A stretch of DNA of 64,000 nucleotides from Siphonodentalium dalli (lineage: Eukaryota; Mollusca; Scaphopoda; Gadilida; Siphonodentaliidae): contig CP136069.1 of the NCBI GenBank assembly GCA_032622095.1, positions 127,367,450-127,431,449 of the forward strand. The letters run 5' to 3'. The first letter of the stretch is position 1. The number at the start of each line of letters is the position of its first letter. Made by a program: the position numbers and the translations under genes. The notes beneath the pieces were generated by a model that was not told where the DNA came from, did not search any database, and worked only from the letters and a program-made list of their open reading frames with translations. Shown one piece after another: positions 42,471 to 52,952 of the stretch.

Positions 42471-42737
42471 TCGGATTAGTGAGCACAACTAGCTCCTCTG
42501 CTACCACGACCACGTCCACAACCACAGCAATGGCTACAACAACAACAACAACAACAACACAGAAGACGACAACAACATCAACAGCCGCACCATCCTCAAC
42601 TACAGTACCACCCACATCAACGTCAACAACATCTACGACACCACCATGTGACGATTATACAACACAATGTCCAACTTACAACTATGAAAAATTTCCATGG
42701 TTATGTGATCAGTACTGTTGCTCCTACTGTGTCAAAG
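42471..42737 (+). CDS. Host gene: Thr-rich linker with six-Cys module
   Basis: The 267-bp exon is phase 1 at both ends. The acceptor is TCTCCCTTTCAG and the donor is AAAG|GCAAGT, a GC donor of the strong AG|GCAAGT type. It encodes GLVSTTSSS, a Thr/Ser tract, and a Cys module PPCDDYTTQC ... LCDQYCCSYC (C-x6-C-x11-C-x3-CC-x2-C). It is paralogous to the exon at 43612, with the preceding intron sequences also similar. Symmetric phase allows duplication or skipping without frameshift. Confidence 0.75.
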
Positions 42738-43058
42738 GCAAGTTGCTAATATGACAGCACGTGGAATGCACATAATGGGCAACCGCACCATTATCTGATG
42801 GTTATTATAACATTTTCCAAGATATAACCTTGTTGTCCAATTAAATTATGTTGAATTCGCATTGGACTTTCATATTAAAGGATGCTGGTTGTTTTACAAC
42901 CGAGCTTAATCCTTTCTATACTGAATGGACTATCACATTCAGTTATAAAGGTAAACATCTACTATTCAATTGGAGGGGTGTTCAGATAATACAAGCAGAC
43001 GACAGACTGTCACAGACGAACATATAATACAAGTACAGAAGGATTCATATTCAAGCCT

Positions 43059-43298
43059 TGAAATGGTGTGCCTGTAATTTGCAGAATGAGGTCACCAGAG
43101 GGTGAATTTAGTGATGCTACCCCGCATAGTGGGCTAGCATCACCAAATTCACCCTCTGGGAACCTCATTCTGCTGAGTTGTAAGCAGAATGAGGTTCCCA
43201 GAGGGTGAATTTGGTGATGCTAGCCCGATATGCGGGGTAGCATCACTAAATTCACCCTCTGGGGACGTCATTCTGCAAATGACAGGCACACTATTTCA
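43059..43298. mobile_element. Foldback element (240 bp)
   Basis: It is a near-perfect inverted repeat centred near 43180. Arms run from TGAAATGGTGTGCCTG to its inverse at CAGGCACACTATTTCA and contain GAGGGTGAATTT ... TGATGCTA blocks that are themselves palindromic around GCGGGG. It has no coding capacity. Confidence 0.85.
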
Positions 43299-43611
43299 CG
43301 GCTCGTTCATATTCATTGATGGAAATGTTCAGATTGTCGTTTGTTGAACTTGTTACCTGAACATTTTCTAGGGGAGCTACTCGTCAATGAGTATTTCGTA
43401 TAGAAACAATTAATTGGAATCCGATAAAGCGGACAGACGGAATAAAATATGGTAAAATGTCAGTGTTTGAGAGGGAATCCTTTACACTGTCATTTTCAAA
43501 TGAGATACAATAACCAATGAATTATCTCAAGACATATCATCTGAGATGTAAGTCTTTAGTCAATGAGTGAAGCACTTCTCATGTGGTGTTAATATCTGGT
43601 CTCCCTTTCAG

Positions 43612-43701
43612 TTGGTTTAGTGAGCACAACATCTCGTACAACTTCAATTACCACTCAGCCAACAAGCAACAGCCCCTCTGATACCACGACCACAACAGTA
43701 G

Positions 43702-43733
<32 letters not shown>

Positions 43734-43923
43734 AAGACAACAACAACAACAACAACAACAACAACGACGACGACATCCACCACAACGACGCCGACGACAT
43801 CAACTGAGACCACGTCAGGGCAGACGGACCAATGTCAGGACGTGTGGTACGACTGCTCATGGATTAACCTTGAGACGAACTGGAATTTTTGCACAGATTT
43901 CTGCTGTGCCTACTGTCGATCGC
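43612..43923 (+). CDS. Host gene: Thr-rich linker with six-Cys module
   Basis: The 312-bp exon is phase 1 at both ends, with acceptor GTCTCCCTTTCAG and donor TCGC|GTGAGT. It encodes GLVSTTSRT, a Thr-rich tract, and QCQDVWYDC ... FCTDFCCAYC with the same C-x6-C-x11-C-x3-CC-x2-C spacing as the previous exon. The 150 bases before the exon match those before 42471 (GTTTGAGAGGGAA ... CATCTGAGATG), so this is a tandem duplication of intron plus exon. Confidence 0.75.
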
Positions 43924-44404
43924 GTGAGTCTATAAAAAAAACAACCTTCTGCTTTAAATTTTGTTGTTATTTATGCTTGGAGATAAGGAGCTCCATGTCA
44001 TGTTGGTTGCTGTGATCTAAACACATACAGGGTACAGAAATTCATAACAAAGACCAAACGGTTCAAATCAATCAATTCAAACAATAAATAATTCTATTTT
44101 AACAATGTATTACAAATGACAATAATATCCCGAAAGGTACATTAGTTTTCAAACACTGATAAATATACATTTTTCGAAGAACATGCCCATCGATAGAGGT
44201 ATACATAGGGAGGGGTGTCTCATGCTACAACGCACCACAGTCCAAATTTATACATTCACTGTCGGTTGATTGTTGTCAACCATCACACTACTATGGATAT
44301 TTCAGTTGAAGGGGGGTGGCCACAATAAGCCATTGGCTTACTGCCAAATCCCTTTCCAATTGTATCTTTCTTATACTCAATGTTGTCTATTTTTAATGTA
44401 TATA

Positions 44405-44760
44405 ATATATTGTGAATGTAGATGTTTAGATAGTTTATAAATAATATAGATAATATATGACATGTAGTATTGATCTTATCTGTTCTATATGCTCTAATAT
44501 AGATAATATATGACATGTAGTATTTATCTTATCTGTTCTATATGCTCTAATATAGATAATATATGACATGTAGTATTTATCTTATCTGTTCTATATGCTC
44601 TGCTAATAGCGTCCAGTAAGTGCAACGTTGTTTGCAGATGTTTAGATAGTTTAAATATATCTCAAACAACGTTGCACTTACTGGACGCTATTAGCAGAGC
44701 ATATAGAACAGATAAGATAAATACTACATGTCATATATTATCCACCAAGAACAACGCGAT
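44405..44760. repeat. Tandem 64-bp repeats and foldback
   Basis: Three copies of TATAGATAATATATGACATG TAGTATTTATCTTATCTGTTCTATATGCTC are followed by CTGCTAATAGCGTCCAGTAAG. After a 30-base spacer the last copy is repeated in inverse orientation (44665-44745). The structure resembles a foldback MITE whose one arm has been amplified. Confidence 0.8.
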
Positions 44761-45712
44761 TTAAAAAAACACACAATACATAATCTGTAATTTCATAAGA
44801 TCGTCCCAGTAAATCGGAATCCAAATATTATCAAATTAATTACATAAAGATTCTTTTCACGCAGTGAATACTTGATTGATATATCGCTTCACCCATAAAT
44901 TAACCCTTCTGTAAAATGAGTTCATTCCGCGTTTCTGATTGGAAATGATCCAGGTGAGAAATATCGGTTCAGTTATATTTTGTTTCCACGCTTGGAACTG
45001 TAAATGGTGGCTCGAAATTCGGCGTACACGTCGTCTGTGTAAATCTTATTTTGAGTCACGTTTCATGTACAAATAACACGTCACGATTGTTGACATTTTG
45101 CGTGAACTTTCTAATTAATGAACATCTATTATGCAACGTAAATACATTTCAAAAGGATCCAAATCGAGAAAAAATAACAGATTTCTTTTAGAGAAAGATG
45201 GACAAAACAAAAAGAAGAAATTGTTCCAACTCCTTAGAGTAGTTATACACGCACAAGAAATTTACAATACACTTTAGGGCAACATAAGGTACAGACAGCA
45301 CATATACATATGTATATAGCCAAATAGATGAATAGAGCCAAACATCTATTTTACAGTTAACTTCACCTGTCAAACATAAATGATTTTGTAAACTTAAATG
45401 TCGTGTATCGTTTAATTTATAATTTATTTGTATATTGTTCTGATATGAACTGTGACCTGAATAAAACATATTAGTAATAAACAAATCATATATCGAGCTA
45501 TTAATATGTATGTTAATAATCACTTCATCGGAATTAAAATTTAAATCAAATACTCTCACATTATTTGAAAGAAAAAAAATTCGTTATGTTACCAGATCAG
45601 TATACATATCACTGACGACCATTTTGACTTAACTTAACGAAAAATACATTGCATACAATGTTACGGAACACCGTTGATTTGTGTTATAGTTTAATGTCAT
45701 GTGTATCTTCAG

Positions 45713-45838
45713 AAGGTATAGAGGTGACTACGACTTCACCAACAACGACTTCACCGACGACCACGACGACGACAACGACGACTACAACCACAACAACCAC
45801 AACCACAACAACAACAACAACAACCACGATACATTTAG
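45713..45838 (+). CDS. Host gene: Thr-rich linker exon without Cys module
   Basis: The 126-bp exon is phase 1 at both ends, with acceptor GTATCTTCAG and donor TTAG|GTGCGT. It encodes GIEVTTTSPTTTSPTT and a Thr run ending TTIHL. It lacks the six-Cys module of its relatives and gives a plain O-glycosylated spacer before the TSP1 exon. Phase and composition support it; the low complexity limits certainty. Confidence 0.6.
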
Positions 45839-46289
45839 GTGCGTGAATAGATCCTAGCTGGACTCCTTAGTCACTCCGACAATGAAAAACGTTCCCTTCA
45901 TACACATTGGTTCAATCGATACCGAAATATTCTTTTCCACCAACTTAATATCGGTATCATTGATATAGCTATTGGATATTACGGAATTCTAATAGACAAC
46001 TTTGTCTCGTTTGGGCCCAATAAATATGATACTCGTCACACATTAAGATACACTGCCCCCGACAGTGGGAAATCAACATTTGACAATCGTTACAATACGA
46101 TGCAACGAGATCTTCGTCAAACGCGATAGTGTTAAAGGAACTTGGATGACAGCCCCTGCATCGACGTAGGGATGCGCATACATTATGTCTAATGCATATC
46201 ATTTTTAACAACAAAGCTCCCCCATGTTTTGACTGGACTCCTATAGTTATATATACACACCCCGTGTCATAGATATCAACCGTTATTTT

Positions 46290-46790
46290 CAACGCAATTC
46301 AGATGCTTCAGAAAACAGTTTTGTTATCTCGAAGCTTTCAAGAAAACATTCTTCCCGATCACGATTGATGTCTGGAATGTGTTGTCAAATGAAATAAAAA
46401 GTAAAGCATATGACGCTTTTAAATCTATATATACAGTTGTTCCAAAGACCAAGATTCCGTTACGCGTTCATCTCGGCCACCGTAGGATATCACATATTGT
46501 CAGAAGCATTTGTAGCGACCTGAACTGTGACAAACTTAATAACGACATGTTTGCCTGTGAAAGCCCTGTTGAAGATGCTGAACACTTGTTTATGCATGCC
46601 CATTTATATATCAGCGCATGGAATTGATACAAACCATGACATCGTTTTGGGTATTATCGTCATATTAAGCTTTTATCAAAGGAGATATTACCCTATAACG
46701 CATAACGAGAACAGTATTATTAGAGAAGCAGCTCTAATGTTCATCAAATTTTCTGGTAGGTTTGGGACTTGTTGCGAATGACCTCCTGTG
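46290..46790 (+). pseudogene. Non-LTR retrotransposon C-terminal fragment
   Basis: In shifting frames it encodes SRSFQENILP-like sequence, WNVLSNEIKSKAYDAFKS, then HRRISHIVRSICSDLNCDK ... CESPVEDAEHLF and finally ALMFIKFSGRF. These correspond to the same C-terminal LINE region as 27608-28215. Frame breaks at about 46350 and 46620 show it is dead. Confidence 0.7.
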
Positions 46791-47569
46791 AATCCACCAA
46801 AATGTTTGACCCCCCCCTTGTCGTGACCCCATACACCGCCTATTATCGCCAACCCATCGTAACCCGATCGACCCCTCCCATATATAGTTGTCCACCTAAC
46901 GTAAAAACACTCCCATAATTTCGTCCGAATACTAACTTATCAGTTTCACGAACCCGAATAAGCACATAATATGTATTTAATAACCCCCAGCCCCTCCTAT
47001 AGTTATGTCCGATCCGATTTCCTAATATGTATAAACATGCACCGCTTTTTAAAAATCTTGTACCACATCACATTCAACCAAGTTCGAATTATTATACATA
47101 TTTGACAGCTCATGCCCATCGTACCAAAAACCTGTTATGTTACTTTGTACATGTGCGTTTGAATATATATTTGTTGTAGGGAGCGGAGGTCCGCCTAAGT
47201 TTCTCAGAACTTGTCATCCTAGCCCTTATATTTATGTATTAATACACACATAATACATGACAATATATATGATTGAATCAATTAAGATACACGTGTACTT
47301 AGCGTCATGCATGTATAGCTATATTATCATATCTTAGGTCGAGTGACCTTTTTTTTTAGCATTGGCATATTTAGATTCAAGATGGTAGCTGCTGATTATA
47401 GGTGACGCTTTACATTCTGCATGAGTTAAACTTTAAGAAGAAATCAGAAGAGCATTATCAATGCCAGATAGGGAAGTTAAACTTAATTGTTACCCAATAG
47501 TAGAGTTTTACTTCGTAAATCATTGGTATTTAGAATTAACTGGTTAACCCCAAATTTGCGTTCGTAACG

Positions 47570-47735
47570 CCACAACGAACTGTTGCCCGCCCTGAATGAA
47601 CTGTTGCCCGGTTTGCAATCACGGTCAGCTTTCGTGACGTCACGAGTGAACTGTTGCCCGACCCGAGCGAACTGTTGACTGGCTCCGAGCGAACTGTTGA
47701 CTGGCCCGAACGAACTGTTACATGGTTTGCAATTT
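47570..47735. repeat. Short tandem repeats with GAACTGTTG
   Basis: Six degenerate copies of (C)GAACTGTTGCCCG or GAACTGTTGACTGG are interspersed with TTTGCAATC(A)CGGTCA and CGTGACGT segments. The same GAACTGTTGCCC occurs in the hairpin at 47930-48102, so both probably derive from one repeat family. Confidence 0.7.
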
Positions 47736-47929
47736 CCGTGACGTTTCGGCTATTTCCGGAAATTTCCGATTTCGTTTTTTAATTATACCGGATTTCCGCA
47801 TTGTCACTGTCACGCGGTATATACCAATACCAGTTAGTTCTAAAAAAATAATCTAAATAACACTATTAAAGAGTGTAATTAATTAGCAATGACCTGATTA
47901 TATACAAGTAAATGTATTGGGTAACAAAG

Positions 47930-48102
47930 AAATTATTGCATGTGTCTTTTGGGAACAGGCAAAATTGTTGTCCCTCGGTATCAGGAATGACTATCGAACT
48001 GTTGCCCTCGGCCTTCGGCCTTGGGCAACAGTTCGATAGTCATTCCTGATACCTCGGGACAACAATTTTGTCTGTTCCCAAAAGACACATGAAATAATTG
48101 CT
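47930..48102. mobile_element. Near-perfect long hairpin (foldback)
   Basis: Arms of about 80 bases, ATTGCATGTGTCTTTTGGGA ... CTGTTGCCCTCGGCC and the inverse, meet at CGGCCTTCGGCC. Only a few mismatches are seen. There is no coding capacity. A transcript through it would form a long stem. Confidence 0.85.
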
Positions 48103-48357
48103 TAATATAGCAAGCTAAGTATACCCATGCAGTTCAGGTATACTATTCCCTTTTTATCCCGAAAAACAATGTCGCTGTTATAGTAGCCAATCACACTATA
48201 TAATTACAAATTGACAAATGCAACCAATAAATATCTGGGCTTTACCCCCTCCCATGGCACCTGACGCACGAAGAATACTATAGACGAGCATCATTACTAA
48301 TACGCAATAAATCAACTCAACTATTGAAAACTACCCCCTCTCCCAGCATCTCATCCC

Positions 48358-48360
48358 TTT

Positions 48361-48391
<31 letters not shown>

Positions 48392-48432
48392 TTCTCTCTA
48401 TCTCTCTCGTCCTCTCTATCTCTTTCTCGTTC
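48358..48432. repeat. TATCTCTC/TCTC microsatellite
   Basis: It is a pyrimidine-only run of TCTC and TATC units. No gene is seen around it. Confidence 0.85.
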
Positions 48433-48948
48433 ACAATCTCTCTCCCTGCTTCTAACGACATCATCATTACTATAATTATGATATGTTCATTCCTTCCGTC
48501 CGACCTCCTCTCTACACTTAATGAAGACACTTAATGAAGAGCGGGCGCGAAACAAAAGGGGAGCACTTAATAAAAGCCCTTGGGCTTGTTGTTTAATCCC
48601 CTTTCCAATCAATCGAATTTATATTATTCTATACTCCTGTAAAATGTCTGTTAAATGTTTATATATGTTATTATTTTGATTGGAATAAAATATGTTTACA
48701 CTAATTCAGATTCAAATAACGCCTATGGGCGTATTTGGGTTTTAGAAATACGTTCAATATGAACCTATTTGCCTGAGGATATGTTGAACATTTAACACAA
48801 CAGTGCATGTAGTATTGGTACTGAGAACGATTACAAATAGCTGACTGCTGGTGCAGATTATAGTAACATTTTGTTGTGTAATTTCTAATAATGACACCGG
48901 ATGCATGTTAGTACAATTGCTGCGTAAATGTCGTTCTAGTTACACAAG

Positions 48949-49104
48949 CCGGTGTTTGGACGCCATGGGGACAATGGAGTATGTGTGACGCCAGTTGTGG
49001 TGGTGGGCAGAAACAACGACAGAGGGTGTGTCCGGGGGATGAGCCTCTTGCATGTGGATCTTATCACACATGGTATCAACACTGCAATACAGAGTCGTGC
49101 CCAG
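48949..49104 (+). CDS. Host gene: thrombospondin type 1 (TSP1) exon
   Basis: The 156-bp exon is phase 1 at both ends, with donor CCAG|GTAAGA and an acceptor ending TTACACAAG. It encodes GVWTPWGQWSMCDASCGGG QK, RQRVC, then LACGSY, QHC and ESCP: the W..W..W, C..SCG.G and six-cysteine pattern of a complete TSP1 repeat. With the upstream protease/Cys-rich exons this gives an ADAMTS-like domain order. It is the last exon I can find in the window. Confidence 0.85.
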
Positions 49105-49127
49105 GTAAGAAATAGAGAATACATACC

Positions 49128-49290
49128 ACTGGTCAAGTGGTCCTGCTAATATGCTATGATGCTGGTAGGGAAAACTGATGCCGTTACGAATTTTATTTTT
49201 TCTAATGTTGTCATTTTTGCGGTGTTTGGCTAATCCGAGCGATTTGAGAAAAACAGTTTGTGTATGAAACATTCAAGAACATATATATTT
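49128..49290. repeat. Dispersed inverted repeat (partner at 62865-63070)
   Basis: GTGTTTGGCTAATCCGAGC, TGAAACATTCAAGAACATAT and GTGGTCCTGCTAAT are found inverted at 62865-63070 in the same order. The copies are diverged. It carries no gene. Confidence 0.6.
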
Positions 49291-49834
49291 TTGAAAAATA
49301 TAATAATTCCTGCGCTGGTGTTTTAAAACGACGTAAGTAACATCTTGATTATATAGACCGGCCCCCAGATGAGGGTAGTGTCACACGAAAGGGTAAAAAT
49401 TTTGACGCTGTCTCCAATTATCCTTGCCCCATGAAAAACACTGAGGTATCCAGGGCGGAGCAGGTGGAAAAAATATATTTTTTGACCTTTTTGGTGTTTT
49501 TGACCTGCAAATTTCAGTATAATCAGGAAAACCAATAAAATAAGACAAATGTTGAATACAATATACTTGAATATCAGTTATATTATCCAACAATTATTGT
49601 GAAAAATTCACGAAAATGCCAAAAAAATGCATAAATTGCAGTGCTTTTTCAAAAATGTTTTCCAGAAGATTTTATATAAAATTTTAATTTTTTGGTATAA
49701 AGCTCTCAGTGGTGCAACAATTTTTTTTAGCATTATATACCTGATTTATTAATATCAACATCACAAGCAATGATATCCAACAAGCCGAGATATTTCCAAA
49801 AACTTAACCCCCCCCCCCTAAATTGATTTTCTAT

Positions 49835-51262
49835 CTGAAAATACCTGTGAAGTCAGAATAGCCCGTTTTCGTTCCGTTTTGTTAACCAATTCAGAGTCTT
49901 CTCATATATCATGGAATTAGGATGTATCTGAGGAGGTTTATATTATGGTAGAGTCTATTTTTGTTTAAATATTTTTTTGGGTGAATTAGCTAAAATTTTG
50001 ATTATTTTTAAGTGAAAAATTTCTGAAAAATTCCCATGACTTTGTCAGTTTTATGGATACAGCTGCACAACATGCACCACAGTAAGCATATATTGATCCC
50101 CAATACCAGACATGAAATGCTATAATCATGTACCAGACCAGAATTAAGAATAAAGTAAAACTTAACCCTACCCCAAGATAGTGTCCTCAATGCTTTCTAT
50201 TGTATGCTATACAAAACTCGAAAGGTCGTTCGTACTAGTTAATAAAATTCATATAATAAATTGCAATAGTTCTGCCACGGATTATGCAATCTCATCTGTG
50301 GTCGAGTTGGCAACTGTTGCAAGTCTCCACTGTTTTGCTATCATGTTGGCTCGTTTTGAGTGTAGAATTCAAGATTCCGCACATTGTGGAAGTGCAGAAA
50401 GATCAAGTACCTTCTGCTGATTCTCGAACATCTGCTGGAACATTATCCGCCTAGCTTTATTCACTTTTCTCGAACGTTGAACATATAAGGCACATGCTAA
50501 CTCCTCGAGTGTAGTAATGTTGTCACTGTCCAAAACCAAATTCGTTCCTAAATATGCCATGACTTCCATATATTTTGATCGTCTTCCCAGCAACTTCAAG
50601 ACTAGTTTTGTTTTCCTTTTTGGAAGGTAATCATTACCCCCAGTCAATAGAATTTCTGTGCAACATCTTACGGGAAGAATGGTTCAAACAACTCAGACTG
50701 CCTATCGGCCGTCCATCCACGAAGTGCTACACCGGGAGTGGTTGATTTGGCAACGGTTGCAAGTCTCCACTGTTTTGCTATCATGTTGGCTCGTTTTGAG
50801 TGTAGAATTAAAGATTCATCACATGGTGGAAGTGCAGAAAGGAATCTTTAATTCTACACTTAAAACGAGCCAACATGATAGCAAAACAGTGGAGACTTGC
50901 AACCGTTGCCAAATCAACCACTGTCGGTGTAGCACTTCATGGATGGACGGCCGATAGGCAGCCTGAGTTGTTTGAACCATTATAGCATTTCATGTCTGAT
51001 ATTGCACTGGATATTGGGGAAGAATTTATGCTTATTGTGGTCCATGTTGTGCAGCTGTATCCATAAAACTGACAAATTTTAGACAATTTATCCCAAAATA
51101 AAATCAAATATTTAAACAAAATAGACTCTACCATAACATAAACCTCATCAGATACATGCTAATTCCATGATATATGATAAGACTCTGAATAGGTTAACAA
51201 AACGGAATGAAAACGGGCTATTCTGACTTGACAGGTATTTTCAGATAGAAAATCAGTTTTTT
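49835..51262. repeat. Complex palindrome in element 3
   Basis: 49835-50130 mirrors 50985-51262 (CTATCTGAAAATACCTGT ... CATGAAATGCTATAAT). 50290-50400 occurs again directly at 50745-50840 and inversely at 50845-50935. 50675-50835 mirrors 50843-50985. At least two nested inversions or duplications are needed to explain it. Confidence 0.8.
50369..50660 (-). pseudogene. TE-borne protein fragment, unclassified family
   Basis: On the - strand, LLTGGNDYLPKRKTKLVLKL, LEELACALYVQRSRKVNKAR and LPQCAES followed by SKRANMIAKQWRLATVAN resemble a protein family scattered widely in invertebrate genomes. Its pattern is TG.D, LE.F.C.LY, VN..R..LF and RA...Q.W, and it is associated with transposons. Only the C-terminal part is here, inside a palindrome. 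Function is unknown. Confidence 0.5.
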
Positions 51263-51366
51263 GGTAAGATCAAGAGCCAAATGGATTGAACAAGGTGAAA
51301 AACCAACAAAATATTTCCTCAATCTAGAAAAACGCAATTCTATATCGAAAACTCTATGCAACCTCA

Positions 51367-52952
51367 GACCCGTTCCAAACGACGGATTTTTGTCGACTCG
51401 AATCTAATTGTATTAAATCCGTCGGTGGTGCGTCTGCGGTCAATTTTGTTTCAGACGGACGCATCTTTGTCGCGTCGAATCTAATACATCGGTCGATTTA
51501 TTTAAAGGTGCACCCCATGTTACCTTCACAAAATGGTCACGCGTAGATATAGAGGCCTATATATACCGGTATAGTATACATATATATACTAAAATACAGT
51601 ATAAATTATGTATAAATATATGCGCGATTGCAGCGCGAATATATGTGCATATGTATATGAGGATGTATATAGTACATATAGTTATATAATATAATATAAT
51701 AGGCGCTACAAATAAATGTTAGATCGTGCAACCAATTGCCATATATGTGTATACCATGCATGTAAATACAGGTATACAAGAATTATTATAAATCAGAGAA
51801 TACCACCCCTACCCTTATAATAATGAAACCCGGAATATATTAATTATTATAAATAAGAGGTTACCACCCCTATACCCCTCATAATAAGTAATGCCGGTAT
51901 ATATGAATTAGTATAAATAAGATCAGTGGTACCACCCTACCCCTTATAATGAGGAATACCGGAATATATTAATTATATATTATAAATCATAGGCTACCAC
52001 CTATATATCCTTTATAATAAGGAATACCGGTATCTATGAATTATTATAAATCATAGGCTACCATCCCTACCCCTCATAATAAGTAATACCGGTTTATATG
52101 AATTATTATAAATCTGAGGCTACCACCCCTACCCCTTATAATAAGGAATACCGGTATATGTAAATTATTATAAATCATAGGCTACCACTCTGCCCCTTAT
52201 AACAAGTAATACCTGAATATATGAATTATTATAAATAAGAGGTTACCACCCCTTTACCCCTCATAATAAGTAATATCGGTATATATGCATGATTATAAAT
52301 CAGTAGTACCACCTCTGCCCCTTATAATAAGTAATACCGGTAAATATTAATTATTATACATCAGAGACTACCACCCCTATTCCTTACAATAAGGAATATC
52401 GGTCTATATGAATTATTATAAATCGGTTGCTACAACCCCTACCCCTTATACCGGTATATATGGATTATTCTAAAACATTGATACTATATCCATTATAAGA
52501 TGTGAGTCAGTGACATGCCATGTTCGTTGAGGAATCAAACTACCAAAACAATTACAATTTGCACATTGTTACCTAAGCAATGCTTATAGATATATATTTC
52601 TTTATGACAAAGAGAGCGTGCGACAAATGACGTCGTGTGGGTATTTCCTCAGATAAGGGGAGCCCCCTCATTATTATACCATTATCATATCATTTGCATT
52701 TGTTCTTCGGCAACTTTCGGCTCTTCTCGTCACATGTATTAGATTCGAGTCGTCAAAAATCCGTCGTTTGAAACCAAGACGGATTTCAGACGCATCACCG
52801 ACGAAGATTCGTCTGAATTGGACGGAGATTCGTCTGTGATGCGTCTGACACGGATCTAATTGTTTCAAACGTCGCATTTTTGACGCATTTAATACAATTG
52901 TGGGTCTGGTATTAGATTCGAGTCGACAAAAATCCGTCGTTTGGAACGGGCC
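51367..52952. mobile_element. Harbinger-like non-autonomous element in the LINE
   Basis: The ends GACCCGTTCCAAACGACGG and its inverse are flanked by TCA (51364-51366) and TTA (52953-52955). Removing the element with one triplet restores the LINE reading frame. The 3-bp TNA duplication and GGCCCGTT-type ends fit PIF/Harbinger. Subterminal parts have further inverted repeats (CGACTCGAATCTAAT). No transposase is seen. Confidence 0.65.
51780..52470. repeat. Minisatellite of about 60 bp inside the Harbinger-like element
   Basis: About eleven degenerate copies of ACCCCTTATAATAAGGAATA CCGGTATATATGAATTATTATAAATCATAGGCTACC are present. It is AT-rich and has no coding potential. Confidence 0.85.
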
